A stretch of DNA of 64,000 nucleotides, taken from the NCBI RefSeq assembly GCF_000519045.1, contig NZ_KI912532.1:682001-746000 (forward strand), given 5' to 3'. The position numbers and the translations under genes were made by a program. The notes beneath the pieces were generated by a model. The model saw only the letters and a list, made by a program, of their open reading frames with translations, was not told where the DNA came from and did no database searches. This DNA is from Dechloromonas agitata is5. Its GTDB lineage: Bacteria; Pseudomonadota; Gammaproteobacteria; Burkholderiales; Rhodocyclaceae. Numbering within the stretch: the stretch's first letter is position 1; the number at the start of each line of letters is the position of its first letter. Below, piece by piece: positions 1 to 9,648 of this stretch.

Positions 1-1915
1 CTACCAGTTTCGTTCCTGGCTCAATGAAATCGATGGCCCGGAGGCGGCCGCCGGTATCCCGGCGCAAACGATCGGCGTCGTCAGCGACGCGCCGCCGCCC
101 CCGAAGCTGGCGGTGAGTTACGAAACGGTCCTGACTTGGCAACAGTTCGATGCCTGGCTGGCCAGGATCGAGGCCGCCGAGTTGACGGCGCTCGACACCG
201 AGACGACCAGCCTCGATTCCTTTGAGGCCCGCATCGTCGGCGTTTCGCTGTCGGTCACGCCGGGCGAGGCCTGCTACATCCCGCTTGCCCACACCGCCCC
301 CGGGGTCGCCGAGCAGTTGCCGCGTGAGGAAGTACTGGCGAAACTCAAGCCCTGGTTGGAAGCAGCCGACCGGAAAAAAGTGCTGCAAAACGCCAAGTAC
401 GACCAGCACGTCTTCGCCAATCACGGTATCGCACTGGCCGGCATCGCGCACGACACCATGCTGCAGAGCTACGTCATCGAGTCCGACAAGGGCCACGATC
501 TCGGCCAACTGTGCAGCCGCCACCTCGGGCTGGAAACCATTGCCTACGAAGACCTGTGCGGCAAGGGCGCCAAGCAGATCACCTTCGACCAGGTCGATAT
601 CGAGCGTGCTGCGACCTACGCCGCCGAGGACGCCGACGTGACGCTGCGCGTCCATCACGTGCTGCACCCGCAATTCGCCAGCGAACCGGGCTTGAGCCGC
701 ATCTACCACGACATCGAGATGCCGGCGCGGCAGGTGATCTGGCAGATCGAGCGCAACGGCATCCTGGTCGATGCCGACGTGCTCGCCCGGCAGAGCCACG
801 AGATGGGCCAGAAGATCATGGCGCTGGAAACCCAGGCCTACGAACTGGCCGGCCAACCCTTCAACCTCGCCTCACCAAAGCAGCTGGGCGACATCCTGTT
901 CAACAAGCTCGGCCTGCCGGTCAAGAAAAAAACCGCCTCCGGCGGCCCCTCGACCGACGAGGAAGTGCTGACCGAACTGGCGCTCGACTACCCGCTGCCC
1001 AAGCTGCTGCTCGAACACCGCAGCCTGTCGAAACTCAAGGGGACCTACACCGACAAGCTGCCGCGCATGATTAACGCGCAGACCGGGAGAGTGCATACTC
1101 ACTTCTCCCAGGCGGCCGTTGTTACCGGGCGCCTCGCTTCCAGCGACCCGAACCTGCAGAACATCCCGGTGCGCAGCGAGGAAGGCCGGAAAATCCGTAC
1201 CGCCTTCATCGCGCCGGAAGGCAGCAGCATCGTCTCGGCCGACTACTCGCAGATCGAACTGCGCATCATGGCGCACCTCTCCAACGACGAACGCCTGCGC
1301 GAAGCCTTCGCGCACGGCGAGGATGTGCATAAGGCAACCGCTGCCGAAATCTTCGGCGTCACGCCGCTTGAAGTCGGCCCCGACCAACGCCGCGTTGCCA
1401 AGAGCATCAACTTCGGTCTGATCTACGGCATGAGCGCCTTCGGCCTGGCCCGCCAATTGGGGCTGGAGCGCGGCGCAGCGCAGACCTACATCGACCGCTA
1501 TTTCGCTCGCTACCCCGGTGTCGCCCGCTACATGGAAGAAGCCCGCCAGACCGCCCGCGACAAGGGCTACGTCGAAACCGCCTTCGGCCGCCGACTGTGG
1601 TTCCCGGAAATCCGCTCCAGCCAGGCCATGCGTCGCCAGGCGGCGGAACGCGCCGCGATCAACGCCCCGATGCAGGGTACTGCCGCCGACCTGATCAAGC
1701 TGGCGATGGTTGCCGTGCAGAATTGGCTGGGCACCAAGGGCATGCAGTCAAAACAGGTGTTGCAGGTGCACGACGAACTGCTGCTTGAAGTGCCCGATGC
1801 CGAATTGATGGACGTCCGCACTCACCTGCCCACGCTGATGAGCCAGGTGGCCGCCTTGAAGGTACCTCTGGTCGTCGAGGTCGGTGTCGGCCCGAACTGG
1901 GAAGCGGCGCACTAA
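1..1915 (+). CDS. polA: DNA polymerase I, 3' part (5' end outside window)
   Basis: The frame is open from base 2, so the gene starts upstream and 637 residues are visible; a GTG at 113 is internal. The missing N-terminal part would be the 5'-3' exonuclease; its tail (YQFRSWLNEID) is visible at the edge. The 3'-5' exonuclease domain follows with Exo I DTETTSLD, Exo II near KYDQHVF and Exo III YAAEDADVT, so proofreading looks intact. The polymerase domain carries motif A DYSQIELR, motif B RRVAKSINFGLIYG and motif C QVHDELLLE. The enzyme fills gaps in excision repair and removes Okazaki primers. The gene ends 4 bases into the convergent glycosyltransferase gene, leaving no room for a separate terminator. 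Confidence 0.97.
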   Translation, partial: YQFRSWLNEIDGPEAAAGIPAQTIGVVSDAPPPPKLAVSYETVLTWQQFDAWLARIEAAELTALDTETTSLDSFEARIVGVSLSVTPGEACYIPLAHTAPGVAEQLPREEVLAKLKPWLEAADRKKVLQNAKYDQHVFANHGIALAGIAHDTMLQSYVIESDKGHDLGQLCSRHLGLETIAYEDLCGKGAKQITFDQVDIERAATYAAEDADVTLRVHHVLHPQFASEPGLSRIYHDIEMPARQVIWQIERNGILVDADVLARQSHEMGQKIMALETQAYELAGQPFNLASPKQLGDILFNKLGLPVKKKTASGGPSTDEEVLTELALDYPLPKLLLEHRSLSKLKGTYTDKLPRMINAQTGRVHTHFSQAAVVTGRLASSDPNLQNIPVRSEEGRKIRTAFIAPEGSSIVSADYSQIELRIMAHLSNDERLREAFAHGEDVHKATAAEIFGVTPLEVGPDQRRVAKSINFGLIYGMSAFGLARQLGLERGAAQTYIDRYFARYPGVARYMEEARQTARDKGYVETAFGRRLWFPEIRSSQAMRRQAAERAAINAPMQGTAADLIKLAMVAVQNWLGTKGMQSKQVLQVHDELLLEVPDAELMDVRTHLPTLMSQVAALKVPLVVEVGVGPNWEAAH

Positions 1916-2871
1916 GTGCCTTCGAGTTCCCGTACCGCTGCCTCGACCTGATCGACACTGATATCGGCCACCGCAAAAGTGGTCGGCTGCAACAGCACAT
2001 GCCGAGCGCCCCATGGGTACCAGCGGGTGCGCTTGGCTTCGGAATTCTCGAACAACGCCGCTGTCTTGAGGTTGAGTGCGGCCGCCAGGTGCATGGCACC
2101 GCCATCGGCGCCGACGAAACCGTCGCATAGCGACAACGCAGCAATCAGTTCCTCCAGCCGTTCGGTGACCACAGGCACCGCGCCCTTGTCGCGGCAGGCT
2201 GCCAAGACCAGTGCAGCCTTTTCGTCATCGCCGGGATGCGCCGGATGATCGGCCGGCCCCGGTGACCAGAACAGGGCAAAACCACGCTCCGGCGAGGCCA
2301 GGCGTTCGATCAGCTCGATGTATTTTTCGGCCGGCCAGCGCCGGCTTTTCTCGCGGGCACTCAGATGAATGGCCCAGATTTTCCGACCGGACAATTCGGC
2401 CAGCTTCGGGCGCATGGCAGCAACAACCTCAGATAGAGGCGTCAGTTGCAGCGCCCCCAACTCGGGCTCAATGCCCAAAGGCACCAGCAGCTTGCCGACC
2501 GCCTCGACCTCATGGAAAGGCGCTCCCGGCTTGTCAGCGATGATCCGGCGGGCGCCGACAAGCCTGGCGTAGCGATCGCCCCCCGGCGACGCGACGATGG
2601 CGACGTCGATGCCCTTGCAGCGCAGCTCCCACAGCAAACCCGCCGTCTCCAGCCAGATCGCCATCTTGCTTTCGCCCGGCCCGCGGTGCTTGGCCTTCCG
2701 ATAAGCGAAGACGTCGTTCACATCGGGATTGCCGCGCATCACAGCCACGTTGTACTGATTGACCAGCACACCAATCCAGGCGTTCGGCATGGCCTTACGC
2801 AGGGCCGCCAGCATCGGCGTCGTGCATACCAGATCGCCGATGTTGTCGCGACGGATGACGAGGATATTCAT
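1912..2871 (-). CDS. GT9 heptosyltransferase-family glycosyltransferase
   Basis: A 319-residue protein of the GT9 (ADP-heptose:LPS heptosyltransferase) family. The N-terminus VIRRDNIGDLVCTTPML is the typical first beta-strand and loop. The C-terminal half has GFVGADGGAMHLAAAL, which matches the family's nucleotide-sugar-binding segment. It probably adds a heptose or similar sugar to the LPS core at the cytoplasmic face of the inner membrane. It is the last gene of the minus-strand glycan cluster, overlaps the ligase-type gene before it by 4 bases and ends 4 bases inside polA. Family membership is clear; the acceptor sugar cannot be told from sequence. Confidence 0.9.
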   Translation of the reverse strand: MNILVIRRDNIGDLVCTTPMLAALRKAMPNAWIGVLVNQYNVAVMRGNPDVNDVFAYRKAKHRGPGESKMAIWLETAGLLWELRCKGIDVAIVASPGGDRYARLVGARRIIADKPGAPFHEVEAVGKLLVPLGIEPELGALQLTPLSEVVAAMRPKLAELSGRKIWAIHLSAREKSRRWPAEKYIELIERLASPERGFALFWSPGPADHPAHPGDDEKAALVLAACRDKGAVPVVTERLEELIAALSLCDGFVGADGGAMHLAAALNLKTAALFENSEAKRTRWYPWGARHVLLQPTTFAVADISVDQVEAAVRELEGT

Positions 2872-4190
2872 TTGCTCTCCACGGCAGCAGCCGACTGTTC
2901 ATTCAAAGCCAGGCCGATCAGAATGCCGACCAGGGCGCACGCCATGTTGGCCAGACCACCCACCCAGAAACCATTGGCGAAATTGCCGAGCATGTAGGCC
3001 AGCAAAGTCGTCAGGAGCACCGCCCGCAGGCGCTGGTTTTCCGGTGCGCCGCGCACCAGCCCCTTCAGGCCCAGCCAGAATGTCGCCAGCCAGAAAGCCA
3101 GCACCAGCAGCAGGCCGGGGATGCCGATCTCGAAGGCAACCTGCAGGAAATAGTTATGGGGGTTGACCTTGCCGTAGCTCGCCTTTTCCGTCTCACCCAG
3201 GAAATACGCCGCCTTGCCAGGATCGTTGGCTTTCCAGCGCTCGGCATAACCGCCGTCGTTGATCGCCCAAGCCAGTTTCTTCCAGCCGTAGCCGTAGCCG
3301 AGCAACGGCCGCGCCTCGATCAGCTCGACGACACCCGACCAGACATCAAGACGCAGGCTCAAGCCCTGATTGGTGACATAGGTATCTTTCTGGGCCAGGG
3401 AACGGTACTTCTCGAGGTAGCCGAGATTACTCTGCGACGCCACCCATCCCGCACCCAAAGCGATCACCAGAAATACCGCAGCAAGTGCCTTCCAGGCTCG
3501 CAACAAGCCAAACAGCACGATGACCGAAATGGCGACCACCAGCAGGGGACTGCGCGAACCATACAAACCGGTCAGCACAACTCCGAGAATCACAAGCGCT
3601 GCCAGCAATGCCCGTTGGCGCAGCGTGGCCGCCGTCGAGACGGCAAACGCGATGATCAGCGGCAGGCAAAAACTGGCCATGGTTGCATAGCCACCCCAGA
3701 AAGACTTGTGGGAGCGCGGAATCTGCCCCTCGCTCAGGGAGTGATGCATCAGATACGCGCCAACCTCGAAACAGGACAATACGCTGACGGCCGCAAAACC
3801 GGCGATGATCACCCACAATGCGGTTCGTGCCTGGCCGGGATTACGTACCAACAGGCAGCCAACGAGCAGCAACTCGGCCTGCAACAGCAGATCGCGCGGT
3901 AAGGCGTGCAGGCTGTCCGCCGAATAGGGACTGGCCACCGATACGGCAATACACCAGATGGCAATAGCCAGAGCGAGAGCGAGCACCATGTTCCTGCTGC
4001 GCAGGCGCTGGCGAATGTCGGCACGCATGGCCAGCGGCACCGATGCAATCAGCAAGCCGACCATCAGCAGGTATTTCACCGCGACGAACTTTTCGAAGGG
4101 CTGGATGAACAACAGACCGAACCACAGCCCCATGGTCACTTGCAGCAACCGGTCTGTTTCCCGCGGGGCCATGCTCACTGCCTCGCTCAT
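2868..4190 (-). CDS. O-antigen ligase family membrane protein (Wzy/WaaL type)
   Basis: A 440-residue polytopic membrane protein with about ten to twelve hydrophobic segments and a large periplasmic loop before the motif PHNYFLQVAFEIGIPG. That H...E.G..G pattern is typical of the O-antigen ligase/polymerase superfamily. The likely role is transfer of a polymer from undecaprenyl diphosphate to lipid A-core in the periplasm (WaaL). A Wzy polymerase cannot be excluded because the two share the fold. I chose the ATG at 4190 because it overlaps the preceding stop in an ATGA; an in-frame extension to 4277 would run through the neighbouring gene. The surrounding core glycosyltransferases favour the ligase reading. 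Confidence 0.85.
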   Translation of the reverse strand: MSEAVSMAPRETDRLLQVTMGLWFGLLFIQPFEKFVAVKYLLMVGLLIASVPLAMRADIRQRLRSRNMVLALALAIAIWCIAVSVASPYSADSLHALPRDLLLQAELLLVGCLLVRNPGQARTALWVIIAGFAAVSVLSCFEVGAYLMHHSLSEGQIPRSHKSFWGGYATMASFCLPLIIAFAVSTAATLRQRALLAALVILGVVLTGLYGSRSPLLVVAISVIVLFGLLRAWKALAAVFLVIALGAGWVASQSNLGYLEKYRSLAQKDTYVTNQGLSLRLDVWSGVVELIEARPLLGYGYGWKKLAWAINDGGYAERWKANDPGKAAYFLGETEKASYGKVNPHNYFLQVAFEIGIPGLLLVLAFWLATFWLGLKGLVRGAPENQRLRAVLLTTLLAYMLGNFANGFWVGGLANMACALVGILIGLALNEQSAAAVESK

Positions 4191-5326
4191 TTCCCGTGCT
4201 CCATCTTTTCCAGCACCGCCTTCAGCGCCAGGCCGTTCTTGTTGGCATCGTAGTGCGCCCGCGCATGCGCCAGGCAATGCTGCCCCAGTTCGGCTGCCAG
4301 TTGCTTCGACGCGTGGATCGCCCGCAACTTGTCGGCCAGTTCATGGAAGTCTCCCGGCGTGAAGATCAGTTCCTCACGCCCGCCTACCACCTCCGGCAAG
4401 CCACCGACCCGCGATACCACAGCCGGCAGGCCGCAGGCCATGGCCTCGGCGACCACAAAACCGAACTGTTCGGCCAGGTTGATGGCCGGCAGCGCGGGCA
4501 GCACGAAGGCATCGGATTGCGCATAGATGTCAGGCAGTGCGTCGTATTTCAGGAAACCGGTGAATTTGACCCGATCCTTGATGCCGAGCAGTTCGGCCGC
4601 CTGTTCCAATCCCTGGCGCTGAGCCCCCTGGCCGACGAACATCAGTTCGAGATTCGGGATTTCCGACAGCAAGGCTTTGGCGGCATAGAGCAAGGTGTAG
4701 CACCCCTTCCAGCTGACCAGCTTGCCGACGAACAGGATGCGGAAGACGTCATCCTGCTTCGGTTGCGGACGTGGCTGGAAGACTTCGGTATCGACGCCCG
4801 GATAGACGTGGACGATCTTTTCCTCGGGAATACCTTCGAGCAACAGGACGCGGCGACAGGTGTCGGTAATCGCCACGAACAGGTCGACCTGCGGAAACGC
4901 CGCCTGGCGGATGGCCAGCGAACGCGGGTCGAACATGTCGACGAAGGGAATGGTGAAGGGAATCCAGTACACCAGCTTGAACTTGTGCCCTTTCGCCTTC
5001 AGTGATGCGAGCGTATGCAGCGAGCGGTCCGAACCGGTCAGCGCGACGTCGAACTCGCCGCTGGCCGCCGAACGTTCGACTTCCTGATAGAAGAAATCGC
5101 GCTTCTTGTCGTTGTTGTTTTCCTTCAGGCGGCGCCAGGCCTTGAGCGGCGATTTAAGGTAGTCGCGCAGTTGCTGTTTCTTGGTCAGCAGATGCACCCG
5201 GTGCGGCGTGATATTGAGACCGGACTTGTTCTTTTCCGACAGGAAGAAGGTCGTATCAGGAATCGAATCGAAGAGCTGGGCGAAGTAACGCCCGACACCA
5301 TAGTCCTTGAAAACGGCAAGTTTCAT
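4187..5326 (-). CDS. GT4-family glycosyltransferase
   Basis: 379 residues, GT-B fold. The C-terminal half shows the glycosyltransferase group 1 pattern: ILFVGKLVSWKG (start of the donor domain), GAQRQGLEQAAELLG, and the E-x7-E region EQFGFVVAEAMACGLP. The N-terminal acceptor domain begins MKLAVFKDYGVG. It has no signal peptide and should act on the cytoplasmic side. The ATG at 5326 overlaps the upstream stop (ATGA), and its own stop overlaps the ligase gene in the same way, so translation is probably coupled. Donor and acceptor sugars are unknown. Confidence 0.88.
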   Translation of the reverse strand: MKLAVFKDYGVGRYFAQLFDSIPDTTFFLSEKNKSGLNITPHRVHLLTKKQQLRDYLKSPLKAWRRLKENNNDKKRDFFYQEVERSAASGEFDVALTGSDRSLHTLASLKAKGHKFKLVYWIPFTIPFVDMFDPRSLAIRQAAFPQVDLFVAITDTCRRVLLLEGIPEEKIVHVYPGVDTEVFQPRPQPKQDDVFRILFVGKLVSWKGCYTLLYAAKALLSEIPNLELMFVGQGAQRQGLEQAAELLGIKDRVKFTGFLKYDALPDIYAQSDAFVLPALPAINLAEQFGFVVAEAMACGLPAVVSRVGGLPEVVGGREELIFTPGDFHELADKLRAIHASKQLAAELGQHCLAHARAHYDANKNGLALKAVLEKMEHGK

Positions 5327-6468
5327 TGTCGACACTCGGCAACGGAATTTTTGGAGGCCAGAATCGCCTCGACCGCCTCGACGACGGCCGGGATGGGCAG
5401 TTTGGCAATGCAGGCCCGCGTACCCAGATGACAGGCATAGGGGGCATCGAAGGCGTGCGAACAGGGAGCACAGGGTTCGGCGCTGCGGATCACGACCGCC
5501 TGTCGACCGATGGGCCGCTGGTCCTGGTCGTCGGCCGGGCCCATGAAGTCGACAACCGGCACGCCGAGCGCGTCGGCCATGTAGGTGGCGCCGGAATCGA
5601 CACCGACGAAGCAATCGAGCGTACCGAGCAGGACAGGCAGTTCGTCGAGCGCCCATTGGCCGGTCGTATCGATGGCGCGTCCAGGTGGGAGACTGGCGCA
5701 GAGGGTTTCAGCCGCCTCCCGGTCGGCGTCAGTGCCGATCAGCACCAGCGTCGCTACGGTGCGGCTGACAAGCTGGCCGGCCAGTGCCGCGATTTGTGCC
5801 GCATCCAGCGCCTTCATGCGATTGCCAGCACCCAGCCCGAGACCGACCAGCGGGTGGTGTAGTTGGGGTGCCAAGGCATCCAGCAGGGCTTTTCCGCTCT
5901 CAGCACTGCCGATCTCGTTTGGCAGCGCAAACACGGCTGCATCCACCTTAATATTGAACCCTGCCAAGGCACGCAAGGCGGTTTCGCGGAACAGTTGCCC
6001 CGCCCGGTGTGGCTCGCCATGGGTCAGGAAAGGCCAGGCCAGACGGGCGCTGCCTTGCCGGCGGTCGGCAAGGACCGACACCCGTTTCGGCACACCGGCC
6101 CAGAACGGCACCAGCAGATTGGTCAGGTTGGGACTGAGGATCAGCACTCCGTCGTAACCCTCGGCCAGTTGGTCGAGCAGCCAGCGTTTGCCGGCCCAAC
6201 CCTTGAAGCCGTGTTTGGGCAGCGTGACGATGCGGTCGATGCTTTCCAGCTGACGCGCCAGCGGCACATTGACCGGATGCAGCAGCGCGACGATCTCGGC
6301 ATCGGGCAGGCGATTGCGCAAGGCCCGGAAGACCGGCGTTGTCGCCACGAAGTCGCCAATTTTGGCGGTCTGAATGACAAGGATGCGGTTCGTCCGTTGC
6401 GTACCGCGCAAAGCTGCCCGCAGCCACAGCAGCGGCGCCAGCAGCCAGGTCAGCAGCAGGTAGATCAC
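5323..6468 (-). CDS. GT9 heptosyltransferase-family glycosyltransferase
   Basis: 381 residues. A hydrophobic N-terminal stretch (residues 1-20) precedes the GT9 start ILVIQTAKIGDFVATTPVF, so the enzyme may be membrane-attached. The donor-binding part has CFVGVDSGATYMADALGVP. Four cysteines near the C-terminus (in CAPCSHAFDAPYAC and RAC) form the cluster seen in many core heptosyltransferases. It sits between two GT4 genes with 4-base overlaps on both sides. It probably adds a heptose-like sugar during LPS core or outer-glycan synthesis; the exact acceptor is not predictable. Confidence 0.88.
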   Translation of the reverse strand: MIYLLLTWLLAPLLWLRAALRGTQRTNRILVIQTAKIGDFVATTPVFRALRNRLPDAEIVALLHPVNVPLARQLESIDRIVTLPKHGFKGWAGKRWLLDQLAEGYDGVLILSPNLTNLLVPFWAGVPKRVSVLADRRQGSARLAWPFLTHGEPHRAGQLFRETALRALAGFNIKVDAAVFALPNEIGSAESGKALLDALAPQLHHPLVGLGLGAGNRMKALDAAQIAALAGQLVSRTVATLVLIGTDADREAAETLCASLPPGRAIDTTGQWALDELPVLLGTLDCFVGVDSGATYMADALGVPVVDFMGPADDQDQRPIGRQAVVIRSAEPCAPCSHAFDAPYACHLGTRACIAKLPIPAVVEAVEAILASKNSVAECRQ

Positions 6469-7673
6469 CGTGCCGCCTCGTCGAGCACCTGCATCACGCC
6501 GGCGACATAGGCTTCGATCGAATAGCGCTCGGCCACCCGCCGGCGTCCGGCCTCGCCCATACTCCGGCGCAGCTCGGCGTCAGTCAGCAGGCGACGCAGC
6601 GACGCGGTCAGCGCCGCCACATCGCCGTAGGTGTAGAGCAAGCCGGTTTGCTCATGCACCACCAGTTCGCGGGTACCGGTCACATCGGAGCCAACCACCG
6701 GACTACCCGCCAGCATCGCTTCGAGCACGACGCGCGGCAGGCCTTCCTTGCTCGAACACAGCACGCAAACGTCCATGACCTGCACCCAGGCCAGCGGCAG
6801 CGACTGGAAGCCGACGAAGCTGACCTGATCGATCAACCCAAGACGGCTCACGGCACTTTCCAGCTCAGCCCGTTGCGGCCCTTCGCCGAGGATCAGGCAG
6901 GTCACGGCCAGGCCTTCCGCCTTCAGGTTGGCTACCGCCTGCAGCAGATGATGAACGCCCTTGCGCGCCGTCAACTGGCCGACCGTGCCGATGACCAGTT
7001 CTTTGGCGGAGGGGGGCAACTCGACCGGCGGCGGCAAGGCGATACGGCTGTCGATGGCGTTATAGACCACACGCAGCCGGTTCTCGGCGACGTGTTGGGC
7101 CGCCAGTACGTCAGCCACGCCCTGTGAGACGCAGATGATGCGCGTCGCGGTGCGATTGACCACGACCGCCTCGTTGGCCTGCAAGGTCGGTTCGATGCGG
7201 CAGTGCTGAACGACTGGCAGGCCGGCTGCCTCGGCCGCCAGATAGCCCTCGAGGTTCGACGACGGCTGGTTGTTCATATATAGCAGGTCGTAGCGCCCTT
7301 CTTCCAGCAACAGCTTCAAGGCAGCAACGCGCGGCTTGATCCGCCAGTGCATTTCGATGGCCAGCACCGCGCGCTTTTTCAGGCGCCCCGACCACGACAG
7401 CAGGCCGCGGGCCACTTCTTTGGCCAGCTTGGCCCATAGGGGCTGTTTGCGGATTGGCAGCAGGATCAGCGGAATGCCGATGTCGGCCAATTCTTCGGAC
7501 AACAGACGGCCACTCTGGCCCTTCTTGTAGTCCTTGTAGAAGCAGCAGGTGACGTCGAAGCGCGTGCGGTCGATGCGCTTGAGCAGCTCGAACATGCTGT
7601 TGGTGCCGCCGCCCCACTCGTTGCCGGTGTCGAGCAGCAGGACGCGTTTCGGCGCGGGTTTGGGCAAGTTCAT
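6465..7673 (-). CDS. GT4-family glycosyltransferase
   Basis: 402 residues. The N-terminus VLLLDTGNEWGGGTNSM has the glycine-rich acceptor-domain loop of GT4 enzymes. The C-terminal domain starts VIGTVGQLTARKGVHH and contains GEGPQRAELE and the E-x7-E segment SKEGLPRVVLEAMLAG. I placed the start at the ATG at 7673, which overlaps the upstream stop by 4 bases; an in-frame extension beyond it would read through the upstream gene. It is a cytoplasmic glycosyltransferase of the LPS/surface glycan cluster with unknown sugar specificity. Confidence 0.88.
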   Translation of the reverse strand: MNLPKPAPKRVLLLDTGNEWGGGTNSMFELLKRIDRTRFDVTCCFYKDYKKGQSGRLLSEELADIGIPLILLPIRKQPLWAKLAKEVARGLLSWSGRLKKRAVLAIEMHWRIKPRVAALKLLLEEGRYDLLYMNNQPSSNLEGYLAAEAAGLPVVQHCRIEPTLQANEAVVVNRTATRIICVSQGVADVLAAQHVAENRLRVVYNAIDSRIALPPPVELPPSAKELVIGTVGQLTARKGVHHLLQAVANLKAEGLAVTCLILGEGPQRAELESAVSRLGLIDQVSFVGFQSLPLAWVQVMDVCVLCSSKEGLPRVVLEAMLAGSPVVGSDVTGTRELVVHEQTGLLYTYGDVAALTASLRRLLTDAELRRSMGEAGRRRVAERYSIEAYVAGVMQVLDEAAR

Positions 7674-8818
7674 GCCGCCCCCCGGCTCAGGATGGTATCG
7701 ACCGCCGCCACCACTTCCTCGACCGCGATATTGTCCATGCAGATCGGCTCGGCGTAAGGACAGTTTTTCGAATAGCAGGGGTCGCAGGTCCGCCATTTGC
7801 GGATGATCACGTGCTTGTCGAGGTCGTAGCCGGGGCCAGAGCGTGCCGGATCGGACACCGCGAACAATGCGACGACTGGCGTATCGACCGTTACCGCCAA
7901 ATGCATCGGCCCGGTATCGCCGGTGATCAGCAGGCAGGACCGGCGCAGCAGGTCGGGCAAGGCGATCAGCGGCAACTGGCCGGCCGAGGCCCAGGCCCGC
8001 GTTCCGCCGGCCAGCGGTGCGGCGGCTTCGATACCGGCGGCAACCTCCTGGCACAGCGCGGCTTCGGCCGGCGAACCGGTGACGACGAAACGCAGATCCG
8101 GCCTTGCCTTGACCATCTCGGCCGCCGCCGCAATGAAGCGCGAGCGCGGCCAGCGCCGGCTCATCGTCGAGGCGCCGGGCTGGAAGGCGACGATGGTCGC
8201 CTCCTGCCAGCCGCGCTCGGCCAGCGCCTTGTCCAGCGCCGCCCGGCCTTCGGCGTGGGCCGGCACGGTCATGCGGCGATCGAATTCACCGACGGCCCCG
8301 GCCAGCTTGGCGACTGCGAGGCGCTGGTCGATGCCATGCCCGAGATCATCCCAACCGAACACCGGCTCATGGTTGCTGAGCAGGAAATTCCAGCGGTTGT
8401 TGTTGGGCAGCTTGAAGATGTGGCGGGCACCGGACAGGTAGGCCAGCGGCGTTGCCTGCGGTTCGTTGCCGTGCAGGATGACGGCCAGATCGTAGTCTTT
8501 GAGCTGACTGGCGGCGCGGCGGAAGCCCCGCCATTTGCCGTCGTAGGGGATCAACTCGTCCACGTCGGCCAGACCAGTGAAAAGCTGCTGTAGCGACGGA
8601 TGCACCAGCAGCGTGATGTGCGCTTGCGGATAGGTCTGGCGCAGGGCCCGCAGCCCCGGTGTGGACAGCAGCGTATCGCCCAGCGCCGTACAAGAAATGG
8701 CCAGGATGCGGCGAATGGCCGGCGTGCCGAGTTCGCTGGCCGGACGCGGCCGGCGATCCAACGCCCGCTTCAGGCGCAGCCAGCGGTAAAGCAGCGGTTC
8801 GCGCAGGCGCAGACGCAT
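7670..8818 (-). CDS. GT9 heptosyltransferase-family glycosyltransferase
   Basis: 382 residues with the GT9 opening ILAISCTALGDTLLSTPGL and the donor-site segment LLITGDTGPMHLAVTVDTP. A C-terminal cysteine group (CDPCYSKNCPY and IC) matches the cluster in the neighbouring GT9 protein. A start at 8818 gives MRLRLREPLLYRW, with the start A shared with the deacetylase stop in TGATG; I reject an extension to 8905 as overlap with that gene. It is another core-type sugar transferase, cytoplasmic or peripheral on the inner membrane. Confidence 0.88.
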   Translation of the reverse strand: MRLRLREPLLYRWLRLKRALDRRPRPASELGTPAIRRILAISCTALGDTLLSTPGLRALRQTYPQAHITLLVHPSLQQLFTGLADVDELIPYDGKWRGFRRAASQLKDYDLAVILHGNEPQATPLAYLSGARHIFKLPNNNRWNFLLSNHEPVFGWDDLGHGIDQRLAVAKLAGAVGEFDRRMTVPAHAEGRAALDKALAERGWQEATIVAFQPGASTMSRRWPRSRFIAAAAEMVKARPDLRFVVTGSPAEAALCQEVAAGIEAAAPLAGGTRAWASAGQLPLIALPDLLRRSCLLITGDTGPMHLAVTVDTPVVALFAVSDPARSGPGYDLDKHVIIRKWRTCDPCYSKNCPYAEPICMDNIAVEEVVAAVDTILSRGAA

Positions 8819-9648
8819 CAGCGGCCCTTCCCGCCCGACTTCAGGCCCAGATAGAGGGCCGACAACAGCGGCCGGCCGTAGATTCCCATACGCCCGCCGA
8901 ACCATTTGGCCGGCTTGTCCTTGATGACCAGACGCGGGATGCGCCCCGGATCGACTTCGCGGCGCACGACCCCATGCTCAGTGGTGTACAGGTGCGTGAA
9001 ACCGGCGGCCCGCGCCACGCGCTGGTAGGCGACATCGTAATAGCCCTGCGGCCAGCACAGGTGCGGACTATCCACGCCGAGCCGGGCCGCCAGCGTGGCG
9101 CGTGAGGCGGCCAGATCGTCGGCCAGCGCCTGATCGCGCTCGGCCTGATCAGCGATCTGGCGGTCCCAGCGGGTATGGGTATGGGTATGCGAATGAAAAT
9201 CGAAGGTCCCTGCATCGCGCATCGCTTCAACTTCGGACCAGCGCAGGAAAGCCTCATCCAGCTTGCCCTCGGCGGCAGCAGCCATCGCCTGGCCGTGGGT
9301 CGGCACCTCCGGCACGCCGGGCTGGCCGGCATACGGGCGAACCGCCCCCTCGCCCATCCAGCCGGTGATCAGGAACAACGTGGCGCGCTGGCCAAATTCC
9401 TTGAGCACCGGGTGGGCGTAGACCCAGTTGTCGAGATAGCCGTCGTCGAAGGTGACCAGCACGCTCTTCTTCGGCACCTTACCGGTCGCCAGAACCTGCG
9501 TGAATTCGTTGGAGGACAACGTTTTCCAGCCGTTTTCCGCCAGCCACTGCATGTGAGCGCGGAAGTTCTCCGGCGAGCAGGTCACCAGCCCGGGTTTCGG
9601 GCTGATATGGTGATACATCAGCACGGGCAGCGGCTGCCCGAAGCTCAT
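8818..9648 (-). CDS. Polysaccharide deacetylase (NodB domain, CE4 family)
   Basis: 276 residues. It begins VLMYHHISPKPG and holds the CE4 catalytic motif TFDDGY (aspartate base and metal ligand) followed by a histidine motif HSHTHTHTRW. The domain layout and length fit NodB-type carbohydrate esterases that remove N-acetyl groups from sugars. No signal peptide is evident, so it may act on a lipid-linked or nucleotide-linked intermediate in the cytoplasm. The overlaps with GT genes on both sides (TGATG and ATGA) indicate that it works on the same glycan, for example deacetylating an amino sugar of the core. The substrate is inferred from context only. Confidence 0.88.
   Translation of the reverse strand: MSFGQPLPVLMYHHISPKPGLVTCSPENFRAHMQWLAENGWKTLSSNEFTQVLATGKVPKKSVLVTFDDGYLDNWVYAHPVLKEFGQRATLFLITGWMGEGAVRPYAGQPGVPEVPTHGQAMAAAAEGKLDEAFLRWSEVEAMRDAGTFDFHSHTHTHTRWDRQIADQAERDQALADDLAASRATLAARLGVDSPHLCWPQGYYDVAYQRVARAAGFTHLYTTEHGVVRREVDPGRIPRLVIKDKPAKWFGGRMGIYGRPLLSALYLGLKSGGKGR

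Noticed and set aside
9174-9191. Short GGGTAT repeat
   Set aside because: It encodes the histidine-threonine run (HTHTHT) of the deacetylase active site and needs no other explanation.
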